Assembly (NCBI RefSeq): GCF_001509405.1
Contig: NZ_CP011502.1
Location: 1,426,001 to 1,490,000 of the forward strand
DNA: 64,000 nucleotides
Source of the DNA: Aeromicrobium erythreum
GTDB taxonomy: Bacteria; Actinomycetota; Actinomycetes; Propionibacteriales; Nocardioidaceae
Reading direction: 5' to 3'
Positions 1-8,533 of this stretch are shown piece after piece. Numbering within the stretch: position 1 is the first letter of the stretch; each line of letters starts with the position of its first letter. The notes below the pieces were generated by a model. That model worked only from the letters and a program-made list of their open reading frames with translations, made no database searches and had not been told where the DNA came from. A program made the position numbers and the translations under genes.

Positions 1-62
1 GCGAGAGCGACGTCAGAGGCGTGTGAGGTGGGTCGCGTGGCTCACAGAGTCTGCCACGTCAC

Positions 63-80
63 GTTACGGCGCGGTAACCT
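63..80 (+). promoter_or_regulatory. Operator-like palindrome overlapping the ecm -10 box
   Basis: GTTAC (63-67), a 6-bp spacer and GTAAC (74-78) form an imperfect palindrome with 14 of 16 symmetric positions. The right half-site runs into TAACCT (75-80), a TANNNT -10 hexamer lying 7 bp before the ATG at 88. This suggests a leaderless ecm transcript whose promoter is covered by the operator. The same arrangement occurs before ccr, the thiolase and etfBA. Binding by a regulator is inferred. Confidence 0.55.
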
Positions 81-87
81 GACGGGC

Positions 88-2079
88 ATGCCTGACAAGT
101 CTGCGCCCGACCGCCCCTGGGTGATGCGCACGTACGCCGGTCACAGCTCCGCGGCGGAGTCCAACGCTCTGTACCGCAAGAACCTCGCGAAGGGCCAGAC
201 CGGGCTCTCCGTCGCGTTCGACCTGCCGACCCAGACCGGGTACGACCCCGACCACGTGCTCTCGCGCGGCGAGGTCGGCAAGGTGGGCGTGCCGATCCCG
301 CACCTCGGGACCATGCGCCGGCTGTTCCAGGACATCCCGCTCGGCGAGATGAACACGTCGATGACGATCAACGCCACGGCCATGTGGCTGCTGGCGATGT
401 ACCAGGTGGCCGCCGAGGAGCAGGGCGTCGAGCCCGCGCAGCTCGCGGGCACCACGCAGAACGACATCATCAAGGAGTACCTGTCGCGCGGCACGTACGT
501 CTTCGGCCCGGCGCCCTCGCTGCGGCTGACGACCGACATGATCGCCTACACGGTCAACACGATCCCCAAGTGGAACCCGCTCAACATCTGCAGCTACCAC
601 CTGCAGGAGGCGGGCGCCACGCCGACGCAGGAGATCGCCTACGCGCTCAGCACGGCCATCGCCGTCCTCGACGCCGTGAAGGACTCCGGACAGGTCGACG
701 ACGCCGACTTCGAGAAGACGGTCGGGCGGATCTCCTTCTTCGTCAACGCCGGGGTGCGCTTCATCGAGGAGACCTGCAAGATGCGGGCCTTCGGCCAGCT
801 GTGGGACGAGATCACGCGGGACCGCTACGGCGTCACCGACCCGAAGATGCGGCGCTTCCGCTACGGCGTGCAGGTCAACTCCCTCGGCCTGACCGAGGCG
901 CAGCCCGAGAACAACGTCCAGCGCATCGTGCTGGAGATGCTCGGCGTCACGCTCAGCAAGAACGCCCGCGCGCGTGCGGTGCAGCTGCCCGCCTGGAACG
1001 AGGCGCTCGGACTCCCGCGTCCGTGGGACCAGCAGTGGTCGCTGCGACTGCAGCAGGTGCTCGCCTACGAGTCCGACCTGCTGGAGTACGACGACATCTT
1101 CGAGGGCTCGCACGTGATCGAGGCCAAGGTCGCGGAGATCATCGAGGGCGCGAAGGCCGAGATCGACCGCGTGCAGGCCATGGGCGGTGCGGTCGCGGCG
1201 GTCGAGTCGGGCTACATGAAGTCCGAGCTCGTCGCCTCCCACGCTGCCCGGAGGGCCCAGATCGAGGCCGGCGAGCTCAAGGTCGTCGGCGTCAACAGCT
1301 ACACCGAGACCGAGCCGTCGCCGCTGACGTCCGACCTCGACGCGGCCATCATGGTCGCCGACCCGCAGGCAGAGGCGAACGCGATCGCCGACGTCCAGGC
1401 GTGGCGCGACCAGCGCGACCAGGCCGAGGTCGACCAGGCCCTCGAGCGGCTGCAGTCCGAGGCCAAGACCGACACCAACCTCATGGAGGCCACGCTGGCG
1501 GCCGTACGCGCCGGCGCGACCGTGGGTGAGTGGGCGGGTGCGCTGCGCGAGGTCTTCGGCGAGTACCGGGCGCCCACGGGCGTGTCCGGTGCGGTCGGCG
1601 TGGCCGAGGCCGGCGCCGAGCTCACCGCCGTGCGCGAGCGCGTGGCGCGGACGGGGGAGGAGCTGGGCACCCGCCTGCGCTTCCTCGTCGGCAAGCCGGG
1701 ACTCGACGGTCACTCCAACGGCGCGGAGCAGATCGCCGTCCGTGCCCGCGACGTGGGCTTCGAGGTCGTCTACCAGGGCATCCGGCTCACGCCCGAGCAG
1801 ATCGTGTCGGCCGCAGTCGCTGAGGACGTGCACGTGGTCGGCCTGTCGATCCTGTCGGGCTCGCACATGGAGCTCGTGCCCGACGTCCAGCGCCGGCTTC
1901 TCGACGCCGGCATGGACGACGTGCCCCTCATCGTGGGCGGGATCATCCCGGACTCCGACGGCCGCCGTCTGGAGGCCGACGGCATCGCCGCGGTCTTCAC
2001 GCCGAAGGACTTCGGCATGACCGACATCATGAGCCGCATCGTCGACGAGGTCCGCAAGGCCCACGGGCTCGAGGTCTGA
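88..2079 (+). CDS. ecm: Ethylmalonyl-CoA mutase (B12-dependent)
   Basis: Coenzyme B12-dependent acyl-CoA mutase of 663 aa that converts ethylmalonyl-CoA to methylsuccinyl-CoA in the ethylmalonyl-CoA pathway. The N-terminal two thirds is the mutase barrel, beginning with the family signature VMRTYAGHSS. The C-terminal part is the cobalamin-binding domain, with the base-off D-x-H-x-x-G motif at Asp540, His542 and Gly545. The single-chain length matches Ecm/MeaA rather than the two-chain methylmalonyl-CoA mutase. I chose the ATG at 88 because family homology begins just after it and a -10 hexamer lies 7 bp upstream; a GTG at 28 would add 20 unconvincing residues. ccr, mce and meaB, which act in the same pathway, lie downstream. 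Methylmalonyl-CoA mutase-like activity cannot be excluded from sequence alone. Confidence 0.9.
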   Translation: MPDKSAPDRPWVMRTYAGHSSAAESNALYRKNLAKGQTGLSVAFDLPTQTGYDPDHVLSRGEVGKVGVPIPHLGTMRRLFQDIPLGEMNTSMTINATAMWLLAMYQVAAEEQGVEPAQLAGTTQNDIIKEYLSRGTYVFGPAPSLRLTTDMIAYTVNTIPKWNPLNICSYHLQEAGATPTQEIAYALSTAIAVLDAVKDSGQVDDADFEKTVGRISFFVNAGVRFIEETCKMRAFGQLWDEITRDRYGVTDPKMRRFRYGVQVNSLGLTEAQPENNVQRIVLEMLGVTLSKNARARAVQLPAWNEALGLPRPWDQQWSLRLQQVLAYESDLLEYDDIFEGSHVIEAKVAEIIEGAKAEIDRVQAMGGAVAAVESGYMKSELVASHAARRAQIEAGELKVVGVNSYTETEPSPLTSDLDAAIMVADPQAEANAIADVQAWRDQRDQAEVDQALERLQSEAKTDTNLMEATLAAVRAGATVGEWAGALREVFGEYRAPTGVSGAVGVAEAGAELTAVRERVARTGEELGTRLRFLVGKPGLDGHSNGAEQIAVRARDVGFEVVYQGIRLTPEQIVSAAVAEDVHVVGLSILSGSHMELVPDVQRRLLDAGMDDVPLIVGGIIPDSDGRRLEADGIAAVFTPKDFGMTDIMSRIVDEVRKAHGLEV

Positions 2080-2091
2080 GACCGGGACGTG

Positions 2092-2127
2092 ACGAGGCCC
2101 CGCACCGTGCGCGGTGCGGGGCCTCGT
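2092..2127. terminator. Bidirectional hairpin terminator
   Basis: A perfect 15-bp inverted repeat (2092-2106 with 2113-2127) encloses a 6-nt loop between the convergent ecm and isocitrate lyase-family genes. It can serve both. There is no U tract, as is usual in high-GC actinobacteria. Confidence 0.8.
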
Positions 2128-2134
2128 GCCGTCG

Positions 2135-2908
2135 TCAGTTGAGGACGCGGAAGTCCTCGGGCAGCCTGCCGCCGGCCTCGACGTCGCGGGCGAGGTCCTG
2201 CAGGGCCATGAGGGCGACCGACTGGGTGAACGGTCCGTAGGAGACCCGGGCCACGCCGAGCTCTTGCTGCCGGGCGAGCGGCACCGAGCCCGGGTAGCCG
2301 ATGGTGGTGAGGCGCTGCGGTCCCCACGCGTCGACCAGGGTGCTGATGTCGTCCTCGGAGAGCGGACCAGGCACGAAGACGACGGGGGCGCCCGCCTCGA
2401 TGAAGGCCTTCCCGCGCTGGACGGCGTCGGCGATGACCTCGTCGTGCGGACGGTCGCCGGCCTGCGCGACGACGTCGGTGCGGGCATTGAGCACGAACGG
2501 GACGCCCTCGGCCTCGCCGGCCCGCACGACGGCCTCGACCGCGGCGACGGCCTCGGCGAGCGGCTTCTGCTGGTCCTCGAGGTTGGCGCCGACCGCCCCG
2601 ACGCCGATCGCCTTCCGAGCGGTCTCGCCAGGGTCGCCGTAGCCCGCCTCGAGGTCGGCGCTGACGGGGAGGTGGGTGTTCGCGACGATCAGCCCGATCG
2701 CGGCGATCATCTCGTCGACGGGGATGTTCTCCCCGTCCTCGTAACCGTGGGAGGCCGCGATGGAGTGGCTCGCGGTGGCGAGGGCACGGGTGCCCTCGAC
2801 CTCGGTCACGACGCGGGCGGTGATGGCGTCCCACACGTTGACGACGGTGAGCAGCTCCGGAGCGGTGTGCAGGTCGAGCAGGGTCTGGGCACGGGTCGAG
2901 AGGTCCAT
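2135..2908 (-). CDS. Isocitrate lyase/PEP mutase superfamily enzyme
   Basis: Protein of 257 aa from the ICL/PEP mutase superfamily, whose members make or break C-C or P-C bonds of alpha-oxyanion carboxylates using Mg2+. Visible signatures are NVWDA (24-28), the metal-site strand around Asp85-Leu-Glu87 followed by AGYG, and NLED near 109-112. The catalytic KKCGH loop of true isocitrate lyase is absent, so this belongs to the small 2-methylisocitrate lyase-like or oxaloacetate decarboxylase-like branch. The substrate cannot be assigned. It converges on ecm and lies beside acyl-CoA genes, so a role in C3/C4 acid metabolism is plausible but inferred. Confidence 0.8.
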   Translation of the reverse strand: MDLSTRAQTLLDLHTAPELLTVVNVWDAITARVVTEVEGTRALATASHSIAASHGYEDGENIPVDEMIAAIGLIVANTHLPVSADLEAGYGDPGETARKAIGVGAVGANLEDQQKPLAEAVAAVEAVVRAGEAEGVPFVLNARTDVVAQAGDRPHDEVIADAVQRGKAFIEAGAPVVFVPGPLSEDDISTLVDAWGPQRLTTIGYPGSVPLARQQELGVARVSYGPFTQSVALMALQDLARDVEAGGRLPEDFRVLN

Positions 2909-2966
2909 GGCCCTGACGCTAGGACAGGGGAGCGGGCCCCACCAGCCGAGTCCCGGGAGCCGGACG

Positions 2967-3266
2967 TCAGGCGGCGCGCAGGCTGGAGCCGGACGACTTC
3001 TTGCCCTTCTTCTGGGCCTTCTTCTCGGCCTTCTTCAGGGCTTTCTTCTTCGCCTTCTTCTTGGCCTTCTTCTTCGCTGCCTTCTTGGAGGACTTCTTGT
3101 CCTTCTTCTCCAGCGGCAGGACGGTCCCGTCGTCGTCGATGCGCACGAGGCGGCGACGCTTGACGCCGTACCCGTCGGGGAGGGTGCCTTCCTTCAGCAT
3201 GCGCAGGGGGCAGCGCTTGCACCGCGTCTTGCTGACGCAGCACTTCTTCTTCGGGAGCTTCGACAC
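2967..3266 (-). CDS. Small Cys/Lys-rich conserved protein
   Basis: Protein of 99 aa with a GTG start and no recognised function. The first 22 residues carry four cysteines (KKCC, TRCKRC), a possible metal or Fe-S site. A short conserved-looking middle (residues 25-50) precedes a long C-terminal tail made almost only of Lys and Ala, reminiscent of histone H1-like nucleic-acid-binding tails. The Lys tail is encoded by repetitive AAG/GCC codons, so its length may vary between strains. It could follow the peptidase gene upstream on the same strand. Confidence 0.7.
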   Translation of the reverse strand: MSKLPKKKCCVSKTRCKRCPLRMLKEGTLPDGYGVKRRRLVRIDDDGTVLPLEKKDKKSSKKAAKKKAKKKAKKKALKKAEKKAQKKGKKSSGSSLRAA

Positions 3267-3332
3267 GAGCAGATCCTAGCGCCGCCGCCCTCGCCCCGCC
3301 CGGGTCGCGACGTCGCGGCCCAGGCGGTGCGG

Positions 3333-4769
3333 TCAACGCTGGAAGTGGTGCAGGTCGGCGAACCCGAGCCAGCGGAAGCCGTGGCGGCGGAGCACGGCGA
3401 CGACCGGGTCGTTCGCGCCTCGGTAGGTGATGGCGGCGGGCGTGGTGCGCCGCTGCCACGTGCTGTTGGGCGTCCACCCGTAGCCCGACGCGAACGGGTT
3501 CTCCCACGGGTTGATGTCGATCGAGTTCCCGTACGCGTGGGGGCTGCGGGTGCCGGGTCGACCGACCACCTGCCGGCAGTTGAAGCCGGAGGTGTTGTCG
3601 GCGCGCATGGAGGCGTAGTCGTCGGCGCCGCGCAGGGCACTGCTCCACCCGAACCGGTCGACGCGGTACATCGACCGGATGGGTGCCCGCATGCGGAACA
3701 GATCGGTGAACACGGCAGCGGTGGCACGGGCGTGCTGGGCGTGGACGACGATCTCGCCGCGGCGGACGTAGCCGTCGAAGGCCCAGTAGCTGACGCGGAC
3801 GACGCGCAGCTGGTCGCGGCCCACGGGGCAGCCCGCGTGCCAGCTGCGCCCCCGCATCGAGCGCCACATCGCCGTCGGGATGCGCGAGACCGTGGCGTCA
3901 GCACTCACGCGTGGTGCACGCGGCTGGGCGGCCAGGCGGATGCGAGGTCCGGGCGTGCCCTTCGGCAGCCGGATGACGGATCCGGGAGGCCGGTTGTCGA
4001 CGTAGACCGAGCTGGAGCGGGTGGGCAGCACGGTGCTGGTGCCGAAGGAGCGCACCCGCCAGCGACCGTCGTAGCGGGGCTTGACGAAGGTCGATCCTTT
4101 GCCGTTGCGCAGGGTCACGGTGCCGGACCGGACCCACGTGCGGGTGCCGGAGCGGCGGAACTCCACGGCCAGGCGAGCGCTCACGGCACGCCCGTCGACG
4201 GTGCGCCACGAGGCAGCCACCTTCGCCTTCCTGTAGTCGGTGACCGCCTTCGGCATCGCGATCCGCGCGGTGCTGGGTGCCGCGGCTCCGACGACGTCGG
4301 CCGGCGCGGACGCAGCCACGACCGCACCGGCGTCGACGAGCTCCACGCGCACCGTGGTGCGTCCCGCCGCAGCAGGCACCCTCGCGGTGAACCTGCCGTC
4401 GCTCCCGGTGACCACGCTGGTCCCTGCGAGTGCGGTCCACCGGTCGCCCGAGCGTCGAGCGACGCGGAGGGCGCTGGTCGGGCTCGCACCGTCGACCCGA
4501 CCGGCCAGCGCCGCGGTGGTGCGGGCCCAGACCCGCACCGTGGTCACGTCGAGCGTGACGGTGGGGCTCGGCGTCGTGGGTGGTGGATCGGTCGGCTCCG
4601 GCTCGACGGGGTCGGGCTCGGTGGTCGGCTCCGGTGTCGGGTCGGGGGACGGCTCGCTGGTCGTCGTGACTGTCGGGTCGGGGGACGGCTCGGCCGCCGT
4701 GCTGGCCCGCGCCGCCGCGGTGGGCGTGACGAGGACGGTCGTGAGGAGGATCACCAGGAACCGGCGCAT
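3333..4769 (-). CDS. Secreted M15-family peptidase (D,D/L,D-carboxypeptidase-like)
   Basis: Exported protein of 478 aa. It has an N-terminal signal peptide (about residues 1-24), a Pro/Thr-rich low-complexity linker (about 25-75), Ig-like all-beta segments, and a C-terminal VanY/M15 zinc peptidase domain. The Zn ligands are visible: His411 in SPHAYG, Asp418 in IDIN, and the HH pair at 474-475 in DLHHF. The family trims or opens peptidoglycan stem peptides, so an extracellular cell-wall role is expected. The ATG at 4767-4769 gives an intact signal sequence. The exact bond cleaved is unknown. Confidence 0.85.
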   Translation of the reverse strand: MRRFLVILLTTVLVTPTAAARASTAAEPSPDPTVTTTSEPSPDPTPEPTTEPDPVEPEPTDPPPTTPSPTVTLDVTTVRVWARTTAALAGRVDGASPTSALRVARRSGDRWTALAGTSVVTGSDGRFTARVPAAAGRTTVRVELVDAGAVVAASAPADVVGAAAPSTARIAMPKAVTDYRKAKVAASWRTVDGRAVSARLAVEFRRSGTRTWVRSGTVTLRNGKGSTFVKPRYDGRWRVRSFGTSTVLPTRSSSVYVDNRPPGSVIRLPKGTPGPRIRLAAQPRAPRVSADATVSRIPTAMWRSMRGRSWHAGCPVGRDQLRVVRVSYWAFDGYVRRGEIVVHAQHARATAAVFTDLFRMRAPIRSMYRVDRFGWSSALRGADDYASMRADNTSGFNCRQVVGRPGTRSPHAYGNSIDINPWENPFASGYGWTPNSTWQRRTTPAAITYRGANDPVVAVLRRHGFRWLGFADLHHFQR

Positions 4770-4860
4770 GCCTCACCGTAGGACCGCTCCCGCCAGAACG
4801 CGCGTCGAGGAGCGGGGCGGCCGTCGGTCGCCTCGTCCACTGAGGCAATACCCTCCAGGG

Positions 4861-5490
4861 ATGGTCGTGCCAACAGGAGACGAGAGTGCTGTCTGGGCGC
4901 GCGCCTTCCCTGCCCGTCTGGCCGACGATGTCGCGGTCGTCGTCGCTGCGCTCTCGGCCGCCTCGCACGGAACCTCGGCTCACACGATCGATTCGCCACG
5001 GCGTCCTCGTGGGATCGTGGTGGACGGAGAGGTCGTGGAGATCCCTGCTCGGCAGTATCACGGGGGCATGGACGCTCCAGACCGCGCCCGGCTCACGTCC
5101 ACGCAGCTCGGTGTCGCAGCATGCATACACTCACGCCACCACGACGGCCGCGAGCGTCAGGCGTGGCTCCCGTCGCTGCTCACCTTCGACGAGCCGTGCG
5201 CCTCGCCCTTCATCGTCCAGCTCCTCGGCGAGTACGTCGTCGAGATCGTCACCGAGATCGAGTCGACGCTCAGGTCGGGAAGTACTGCAGCGTCGACGAT
5301 CGAGAGGCTGGTGGCGTTCATGGAGGAGAACGCTCCGTTCGTGGCGCGCACGCGTGACCGCGCTCGAAGCTACTGGTGGAAGTACCACACGTACGCCTAC
5401 GCGACGTTCGCTGACTACCCGGCGGCGAGGGCGCTCGACCTTCTCGCGGGCCGCGTGCTTGGCGTCTCGTCCGAGAAGAGGCGCACCTAG
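4861..5490 (+). CDS. Conserved hypothetical protein
   Basis: Protein of 209 aa with no assigned function. The middle and C-terminal parts read like a conserved hypothetical family: VEIPARQYHGG, CIHSRHHDGRERQ, SPFIVQLLGEYVVEIV and RSYWWKYH are the striking blocks. No catalytic motif or signal peptide is seen. GC is lower than in the neighbours. The last codons (SEKRRT plus stop) lie inside a decayed copy of the nucS 3' end read in antisense, so the natural C-terminus may have been altered when that DNA arrived. Confidence 0.65.
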   Translation: MVVPTGDESAVWARAFPARLADDVAVVVAALSAASHGTSAHTIDSPRRPRGIVVDGEVVEIPARQYHGGMDAPDRARLTSTQLGVAACIHSRHHDGRERQAWLPSLLTFDEPCASPFIVQLLGEYVVEIVTEIESTLRSGSTAASTIERLVAFMEENAPFVARTRDRARSYWWKYHTYAYATFADYPAARALDLLAGRVLGVSSEKRRT

Positions 5491-5661
5491 GGTTCGTCAT
5501 GCCACGCGGTGCGTCGTAGTCGACCACGACGCACTGGATACCGCTGTCTCTGCGAGCCGGGCGGGACTGCCGGTTGACCTCCTGGGCGGCGAAGACGTCG
5601 TGCACAGAGCCGCTCTGGGTCGCGGTCCGCGTGGTCCGGGTAGCGTCAGCTTCTCGACGCC
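5474..5661 (-). pseudogene. Decayed duplicate of the nucS 3' end
   Basis: This stretch aligns over about 190 bp with 6132-6324, the 3' end of the intact nucS gene, in the same orientation. It has many substitutions and several 1-3 bp gaps that break the frame. Short peptide pieces survive: FAAQE and [11 protein letters not shown] match NucS residues 186-212. It lacks the rest of the nuclease. It lies on the far side of the 141-aa gene downstream of nucS, so that gene is bracketed by two copies of the nucS end. Confidence 0.8.
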
Positions 5662-5693
5662 TCAGATGCAGTCGTCGACCGTCGCGTCGAGCA

Positions 5694-6119
5694 TCATGCC
5701 TTCCATGCGTCGACCCACACCTGCTCGGGTGAGTCGAGGTCGTCGGACTTCAGCGCGACTCGGATGCCGGTCGACGTGGGGAACCCCTCCGCGACCGTGT
5801 TCTCGTCCGCATCCCCGATCCACAGTCGCCCCGTCGGGGTGGCGAGCCAGCCCTCGAAGACGATCGTGCATCCGTCGTCGACGTCAGGCGGGTCGGACCA
5901 CAGCCGAACGGTGACGGTCGCTTCGGCCCACTCGAAGTCCCCTTCGAACGACTCGATGTCCTGCGCGTGGCGAACGGGCACGATGATCCCCTTCTCGTTC
6001 GCCGACACCCCACCGCTGGGATCGACGTCCGGTATCTCTCCTCCGAGGTCGGGGTCGGACACGATCGCGATGCCCCAGTGCCATGGGCGAGTGACGTCGA
6101 CCGTGGCAAGGGGTTGCAT
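5694..6119 (-). CDS. Hypothetical protein downstream of nucS
   Basis: Protein of 141 aa with an acidic, mainly beta-strand-like composition and no signal peptide or recognised domain. Notable blocks are IIVPVRHAQ, FEWAEATVTVRLW and TGRLWIGDADENT. The ATG at 6117-6119 is 10 bp from the nucS stop, so it is probably co-transcribed with nucS. GC is somewhat lower than nucS. It is flanked by the real nucS end and the decayed copy of it, suggesting later insertion. The function is unknown. Confidence 0.6.
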   Translation of the reverse strand: MQPLATVDVTRPWHWGIAIVSDPDLGGEIPDVDPSGGVSANEKGIIVPVRHAQDIESFEGDFEWAEATVTVRLWSDPPDVDDGCTIVFEGWLATPTGRLWIGDADENTVAEGFPTSTGIRVALKSDDLDSPEQVWVDAWKA

Positions 6120-6129
6120 GGCATGGAGC

Positions 6130-6807
6130 CTAGAAGAGGCGCAGCGAGGGATCGTCGATGCCGCGCAGTGCGTCGTAGTCGACGACGACGCACTGGATGC
6201 CGCGGTCCTCGGCGAGGGTGCGGGCCTGCGGCTTGATCTCCTGCGCGGCGAAGATGCCCCGGACGGGCCGCAGCTGCGGGTCGCGGTTCATGAGCTCCAG
6301 GTAGCGCGTCAGCTGCTCGACGCCGTCGATCTCGCCGCGCCGCTTGATCTCCACGGCGACCGAGGCGCCCGCGTCGTCGCGGCACAGCAGGTCGACCGGA
6401 CCGATCGCCGTCATGTACTCACGGCGCACGAGCGTCATGCCGACGCCGAGCGTGGTGGTGTGCTCGGCGAGCAGCTCCTGCAGGTGCTTCTCGACACCGT
6501 CCTTGCGCAGCCCCGGATCCACGCCGAGGTCGTGCTGGGAGTCGTGCAGCACCTCATCGACGAGGATGCGCAGCGTGTCGTCGGTCTTGCCTGCCTGCAC
6601 GGTCCACTCGACCCGGCCGTCCTCGGCCGTGCCCTCCTTGAGGGTGCACGGCGGGCTCATCCAGTTCAGCGGCTTGTACGACCCGCCGTCGGAGTGCACG
6701 AGCACCGAGCCGTCCGCCTTCACCATGATCACCCGGGTGGCCATGGGCAGGTGGGCCGTGAGCCGCCCGGCGTAGTCGACCTGGCAGCGCGCGACGAGGA
6801 GACGCAC
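6130..6807 (-). CDS. nucS: Mismatch-specific endonuclease NucS/EndoMS
   Basis: Nuclease of 225 aa that replaces MutS/MutL mismatch repair in most actinobacteria by making double-strand cuts at mismatches. The N-terminal half is the DNA-binding/dimerisation domain. The C-terminal half is a RecB-like nuclease core with GPVD (Asp139) and the catalytic E-x-K at Glu153-Lys155, followed by Gln165 and Tyr169. The protein ends LRLF, matching the known C-terminal beta-clamp-binding tail. The GTG start shares one base with the stop of the upstream lipoprotein gene, so translation is probably coupled. Confidence 0.95.
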   Translation of the reverse strand: MRLLVARCQVDYAGRLTAHLPMATRVIMVKADGSVLVHSDGGSYKPLNWMSPPCTLKEGTAEDGRVEWTVQAGKTDDTLRILVDEVLHDSQHDLGVDPGLRKDGVEKHLQELLAEHTTTLGVGMTLVRREYMTAIGPVDLLCRDDAGASVAVEIKRRGEIDGVEQLTRYLELMNRDPQLRPVRGIFAAQEIKPQARTLAEDRGIQCVVVDYDALRGIDDPSLRLF

Positions 6808-7220
6808 TACTGCTGCCGGACCAGCGTGCCGAGACGGAACACGAGAGTCCCGTCCTTCACGGTGCCGCGATCGGTGTTGCCGTCGGCGCCCATCAGCTGC
6901 ACGACGCCGTCGGAGACCTCGTAGTCGCCCGTGCGGAACTTCGGCACGCCCTGGAAGTCCTCGGTGAACGTGCCGTCCGCGGAGAAGGTGACGGTCCAGT
7001 CCTTCGCGTCGTCGCGCCAGGTGCCCGCCAGGTCGGCCGCGGTGGCCGGGTTCTCGGTCGGCGCGGCCGACGAAGGCGACGCCGAGGGTGCGGATGAGGA
7101 TGCGCTGGGGGAGGGCGAGGAGCCCTCCGGCGTGCCCGGGCCGTCGTCCGTCCCGCAGGCCGCGACGGTCACGAGGACGAGGGCGGCGACCCCCGTGGCG
7201 CGGCTCATACGTCGATTCAT
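6807..7220 (-). CDS. Putative lipoprotein
   Basis: Protein of 137 aa with a lipoprotein signal peptide ending in VTVAAC (lipobox Cys near 22). A Ser/Pro-rich linker (about 30-60) and a small C-terminal beta domain follow, with the pattern [10 protein letters not shown] ... FSADGTF typical of lipocalin-like or META-like sheets. It is preceded by a strong GGGAGGA ribosome-binding site. It starts the lipoprotein-nucS-hypothetical operon and overlaps nucS by 1 bp. The ligand is unknown. Confidence 0.75.
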   Translation of the reverse strand: MNRRMSRATGVAALVLVTVAACGTDDGPGTPEGSSPSPSASSSAPSASPSSAAPTENPATAADLAGTWRDDAKDWTVTFSADGTFTEDFQGVPKFRTGDYEVSDGVVQLMGADGNTDRGTVKDGTLVFRLGTLVRQQ

Positions 7221-7253
7221 AGGACAGTCCTCCCGTAGATCCTGATCGGACGC

Positions 7254-7289
7254 TAGTGTGTCACGACCCCGTAGTTACCTAGGAGTAGG
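7254..7289 (+). promoter_or_regulatory. Weak copy of the acyl-CoA operator at the dehydrogenase start
   Basis: TAGTGT (7254-7259) is a candidate -10. GTTAC (7274-7278), six bases and GTAGG (7285-7289) repeat the spacing of the palindrome before ecm, ccr, the thiolase and etfBA. Here the element overlaps the AGGAG ribosome-binding site (7281-7285), not a -10 box, so coincidence is possible. Confidence 0.35.
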
Positions 7290-7290
7290 C

Positions 7291-8487
7291 ATGCAGGAGA
7301 TCGTGGACCGTCTGACGGCCGACGACCGTGGCGCGCAGATCGCCCGGACACTGGTGTACCCGTACCTCAACCACGCCGCCTCGATGTACGAGAGCGGCTA
7401 CGCGACGAAGGACGACATCGACGCCTCGATGCGGTTCGGGTGCGGCTACCCGGTCGGACCCCTGGCGCTCGTCGACGCGCTCGGTGCCGCGACCGTCGTG
7501 GAGGGTCTGCGCGAGCAGCATGCCTCCACCGGCGACCCGCTGCACGATCCCGCGCCGGTCCTCGTCAAGCTCGCCGAGGCCGGTTCGACCTTCGAGTCCG
7601 CCGCCGCGGACGGCGGAGCCACCCCGGCCCCGCAGAAGCACCACCCCGTCGGCAAGGTCGGCGTCGTCGGCACCGGCACCATGGCCTCCGGCATCGTCGA
7701 GGTCTTCGCCAAGGCCGGTCACGAGGTCGTCTTCGTCGGCCGCACCGACGACAAGGTCGCGGCGGTCCAGGCCCGCATCGAGAAGAACCTCGACCGCGCC
7801 ATCGCCAAGGGTCGTCTCACCGAGGACGAGAAGTCCGACGTGATCGGTCGCCTCACCGCCGCGACCGACCGCCACGCGCTCGACGACGTCGACATCGTCG
7901 TCGAGGCGATCGCCGAGGACATCGACGTCAAGCTCGAGCTCTTCCGCGACCTCGACCGGATCACGAAGCCAGGTGCCATCCTCGCCACGACGACGTCGTC
8001 GCTGTCGATCGGGACGTGCGCCGAGGCCACGTCGCGCCCGCAGGACGTCGTCGGCATGCACTTCTTCAACCCGGCGCCCGTCATGAAGCTGGTCGAGGTC
8101 GTCTCGGCCGACAGCACGTCGCCCGAGGTCGCCGAGACGGTGAAGGCCCTGTGCCTCGACGTCGCCAAGCACCCGGTGTCCTGCGGCGACCGCGCGGGCT
8201 TCATCGTCAACGCCCTGCTGTTCCCGTACCTGAACGACGCCGTGAAGCTGCACGAGGCCGGCGGCGGCAGCCTCGAGGAGATCGACACGGCGCTCAAGGA
8301 GACCAAGCTGCCGATGGGTCCGTTCGAGCTCCTCGACGTCGTCGGCAACGACGTCTCGCTGGCCATCGAGCAGACGCTGGTGAGCACCTTCGGCCACGAC
8401 GGGTGGACGCCCGCGCCCACCCTCGAGCGTCTCGTCGCCGAGGGCAAGCTCGGTCGCAAGACCGGCGAGGGCTTCCACACCTACTGA
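7291..8487 (+). CDS. 3-hydroxybutyryl-CoA dehydrogenase with an extra N-terminal domain
   Basis: NAD(P)-dependent 3-hydroxyacyl-CoA dehydrogenase of 398 aa that interconverts acetoacetyl-CoA and 3-hydroxybutyryl-CoA. The order is unusual: a 3HCDH C-terminal-type helical domain (about 1-95), a linker, the Rossmann domain with GTGTMASG (127-134), then the normal C-terminal domain. Catalytic His257 lies in HFFNP. The ATG at 7291 follows AGGAG; an upstream GTG is ignored. A hairpin terminator follows. It fits the thiolase and ccr nearby, which supply and use the neighbouring intermediates. Confidence 0.88.
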   Translation: MQEIVDRLTADDRGAQIARTLVYPYLNHAASMYESGYATKDDIDASMRFGCGYPVGPLALVDALGAATVVEGLREQHASTGDPLHDPAPVLVKLAEAGSTFESAAADGGATPAPQKHHPVGKVGVVGTGTMASGIVEVFAKAGHEVVFVGRTDDKVAAVQARIEKNLDRAIAKGRLTEDEKSDVIGRLTAATDRHALDDVDIVVEAIAEDIDVKLELFRDLDRITKPGAILATTTSSLSIGTCAEATSRPQDVVGMHFFNPAPVMKLVEVVSADSTSPEVAETVKALCLDVAKHPVSCGDRAGFIVNALLFPYLNDAVKLHEAGGGSLEEIDTALKETKLPMGPFELLDVVGNDVSLAIEQTLVSTFGHDGWTPAPTLERLVAEGKLGRKTGEGFHTY

Positions 8488-8502
8488 GCACCATCGCGTG
8501 AG

Positions 8503-8533
8503 CAGGGGCGTCCGGGTCTCCCGGGCGCCCCTG
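8503..8533 (+). terminator. Hairpin terminator
   Basis: Two 14-nt arms (8503-8516 and 8520-8533, one mismatch) around a 3-nt loop lie 16 bp after the dehydrogenase stop. This is a stable GC hairpin of the U-tract-less actinobacterial type. Confidence 0.7.

Noticed and set aside
64..2487. 807-aa open frame antisense to ecm
   Set aside because: It is a mirror of ecm and the ICL-family gene; long antisense frames are expected at 72% GC. The protein is His/Arg/Asp-rich and resembles no family.
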